From contig JAANBB010000571.1 in the NCBI GenBank assembly GCA_014621425.1, forward strand, positions 1 through 22,101: DNA of 22,101 nt, in the 5' to 3' direction. A model generated the notes under the pieces. The model had not been told where the DNA came from. It saw only the letters and a list, made by a program, of their open reading frames with translations, and did no database searches. Origin of the DNA: Cylindrodendrum hubeiense (lineage: Eukaryota > Ascomycota > Sordariomycetes > Hypocreales > Nectriaceae). How positions within the stretch are numbered: position 1 is the first letter of the stretch; each line of letters starts with the position of its first letter. Both the position numbers and the translations under genes were made by a program. Shown here in pieces: positions 20,444-22,101 of the stretch.

Positions 20444-21699
20444 TTAGAAGCCGCAAAGCCTCTCGTATCAGGCTAGTCGACTTCGGAAAATGTGCCCCTG
20501 GCTTGGACTTCAACACTCATCCTAAGGCCTTTGCATCCTTCGTCCCTCATGCGACTCGCCAAGTCCCTTCCTCTTCAACAAGCTAGGCAAATTGCATTCA
20601 AGCTCATCAGTCATGGCCTGTCAGCATTTTGAGTATAGACTCTGACCCAAACTACGCGTTTCTTAATTTGCTGAGTACGTCAACGGCCCGGAGCACTGTG
20701 TTCTTCAACCTCAGATTCCCTCCGGGAAATGATTAGTTCCCGTCTCTCCCGTGCACCAATCTTCATTGGCACTAAACCACCGCCAACTCTACAAACGCAA
20801 AATCGAGCGACCCTACAGCCCTCATCCGCCTTCGTACCTTGTTCCCTAATGACCAACGTCGTGCTACCAGGTTAGTAGTTGGACAGCACTCTATGACTAG
20901 TGCTACGCTCGAACCGACACCCGAAGCCGACATTAAGATATTTGCCGGGCCCTGGCAGGCTGTGAAGGAGAGTCCGGTGATTCTAGCTCGGTCGGACGTC
21001 GATTGGGTGTTCTGAGCGATGCAGTGAGGCTTGGAAACCCATGGCTGTTCTAAGCACTGCGATGAGCATGCATCTTTATGGAGAATTCTCGGAAACTCGC
21101 AAGCTCAACTCCATCATCTTTTGTCCGGGGATGCCGAGTGCATGATATGACTCGTCAAAGACGTGTCTTTATGAGCATTTTGATTCCGAATCACACAGAG
21201 CCCATGTCCCAGTGCACCGCATATCATCATCTCAGAGCCATCTGGAGTCCAGGATAACACAGTTGTTCCAGTACATCGATTGAGGTCAACCCCAACTGCG
21301 TCCCACCCCCTAGTGATTGAGTAATTAAGTGTCAGCAACCGATTGGGGATTGCTGACTGATGGAGGGGTTGGCGCAACCCCCCAGTGGGGAAGGAAATTC
21401 TGTCGACGTCGCCGAGATTCCAGCGGATGGGCCTCAGCGTGGACCTCGGCGTGACCTCATCGGCATAACCACTGAACGACCTGGACGACAGTGGGTTCAG
21501 GGAAGGTTATAGCGAGTCCGGCAACCCCGGCAGCCCCAGACGTCACTCTCCCGCGGGCACCGGGACGCGGGCAGGTGTGTTAACCGCGCGCGGGAGAGGG
21601 AAATAGATGACTAATTCTGGGCGGATGCCATGCCCACCCGGCCAAAACCCCACTAACGGCCATGAAGCCATGGTTCCGCAAACTATCGCAATCGCTGTA

Positions 21700-21862
21700 C
21701 TGCTTGTTGCTCACTCACCACTTACGCCCCTCTCGTCTCGACCATTGTCAAACCCCTTGACAGTCGAATTGCAAATTCTCGGCCCCTCCCCTCTATTTTT
21801 GCCTCGGTCTTTCCTCTGCCCTAGATTCCGACGCTCCGATTGTCCAATGCACATCTAGCGAC
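21700..21862 (+). promoter_or_regulatory. Pyrimidine-rich promoter/5' leader of the downstream partial gene
   Basis: The 200 bp before the ATG at 21912 carry repeated C/T-rich blocks, for example around 21726-21740 and 21780-21825. This is the usual composition of fungal core promoters just before transcription starts. No TATA box is evident near the start. Confidence 0.4.
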
Positions 21863-21911
21863 CGACCTACGACCGAACGTGACCACCCCGATTGCGGCGC
21901 CGGAGGGAATC

Positions 21912-22101
21912 ATGCCTTCCAATGCCATGACAGACTCCCCAGCGGGTTCAACCCAGCTGCCCTCCTTCTACTCTCCTCGAACCCAGGCCGCCGACGCCTT
22001 GGCTTCTCACGACGGCGACAATGCGCAACATCAGCAGCCCGTAGACGACCTGTCCCTTTCACCCGCCGAGACGACCCCCGAAACCCCCGCCGGCAGTACT
22101 C
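21912..22101 (+). CDS. 5' end of an unrecognised protein gene (truncated by the window)
   Basis: An ATG at 21912 opens a frame that stays open to the end of the window (63 codons plus one base). The product begins MPSNAMTDSPAGSTQLPSFY and continues rich in Ser, Thr, Pro, Gln and Ala (for example SLSPAETTPETPAG), typical of a disordered N-terminus of a fungal regulatory or cytosolic protein. No domain is reached. A second in-frame ATG lies five codons on (near 21927). The C/T-rich upstream leader and clean frame support a real gene, but its identity cannot be told. Confidence 0.6.
   Translation, partial: MPSNAMTDSPAGSTQLPSFYSPRTQAADALASHDGDNAQHQQPVDDLSLSPAETTPETPAGST

Larger units (their letters stand above)
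18204..21911. other. 3.7-kb region without a confident gene
   Basis: It contains the promoter of the sphingosine-phosphate lyase gene at the low end and that of the partial gene at the high end. Between them I see only short frames, a 12-bp tandem repeat, two weak exon-like stretches and a GC-rich block (about 21480-21600) with an ACGTCA CRE-like half site (about 21540). No transposase, reverse transcriptase, tRNA or rRNA signature was found. Confidence 0.6.

Noticed and set aside
21114..21377. Minus-strand frame with a WD40-like snippet (VLSWTPDGSEMMI)
   Set aside because: Only one short resemblance, a non-ATG first codon, no neighbouring repeats and no splice structure. Chance is more likely than a WD40 relic, though a search could settle it.
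1..22101. CRISPR arrays, prokaryotic operons, viral or transposon genes
   Set aside because: No spaced direct-repeat arrays, transposase, integrase or reverse-transcriptase motifs were seen. The gene structure is eukaryotic throughout.

Overview
The window comes from a filamentous ascomycete nuclear genome (Pezizomycotina, probably Sordariomycetes or a relative; inferred, not proven). The coding genes are interrupted by short GT-AG introns, mostly 50-70 bp with CTNAY-like branch sites. They are separated by kilobase-scale intergenic DNA, and no operon-like packing or Shine-Dalgarno logic is seen. The gene families are fungal: an NLR-associated-type C2H2 protein, a fungal 4-TM glycoprotein, an SP-family MFS permease, a DUF7514-type protein and a Dpl1-type sphingoid phosphate lyase.

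Layout. (1) 109-3614 (+): five exons, 1059 aa. A fungal helical/C2H2 zinc-finger protein is fused in frame to a PP1-like phosphatase fold whose metal- and phosphate-binding residues are replaced, which predicts a pseudophosphatase. (2) 3715-5772 (-): a 685-aa four-TM membrane protein with a large glycosylatable loop, tail-to-tail with gene 1 and only 100 bp away. (3) 7129-9278 (-): a 646-aa, five-exon MFS sugar/polyol transporter with a long cytosolic N-terminus, a TATA box and a distal cluster of CreA-like hexamers. (4) 9279-12174: gene-poor DNA with one strong hairpin. (5) 12175-14296 (-): a DUF7514-type protein with an RS-rich tail, probably four exons. (6) 14297-16282: GC-rich intergenic DNA with a G-quadruplex-capable hexanucleotide repeat. 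(7) 16283-18203 (-): three-exon sphingosine-1-phosphate/dihydrosphingosine-1-phosphate lyase, 566 aa. (8) 18204-21911: 3.7 kb with no confident gene, only exon-like fragments and short repeats. (9) 21912 to the window end (+): the first 63 codons of an unrecognised gene.

These genes do not form an evident pathway or secondary-metabolite cluster. They look like independent chromosomal genes, each with its own promoter. The item most worth following is the zinc-finger/PP1-like pseudophosphatase fusion. Exon boundaries were derived by hand from splice consensus, reading frame and family resemblance recalled from general knowledge; no database search or alignment was run.
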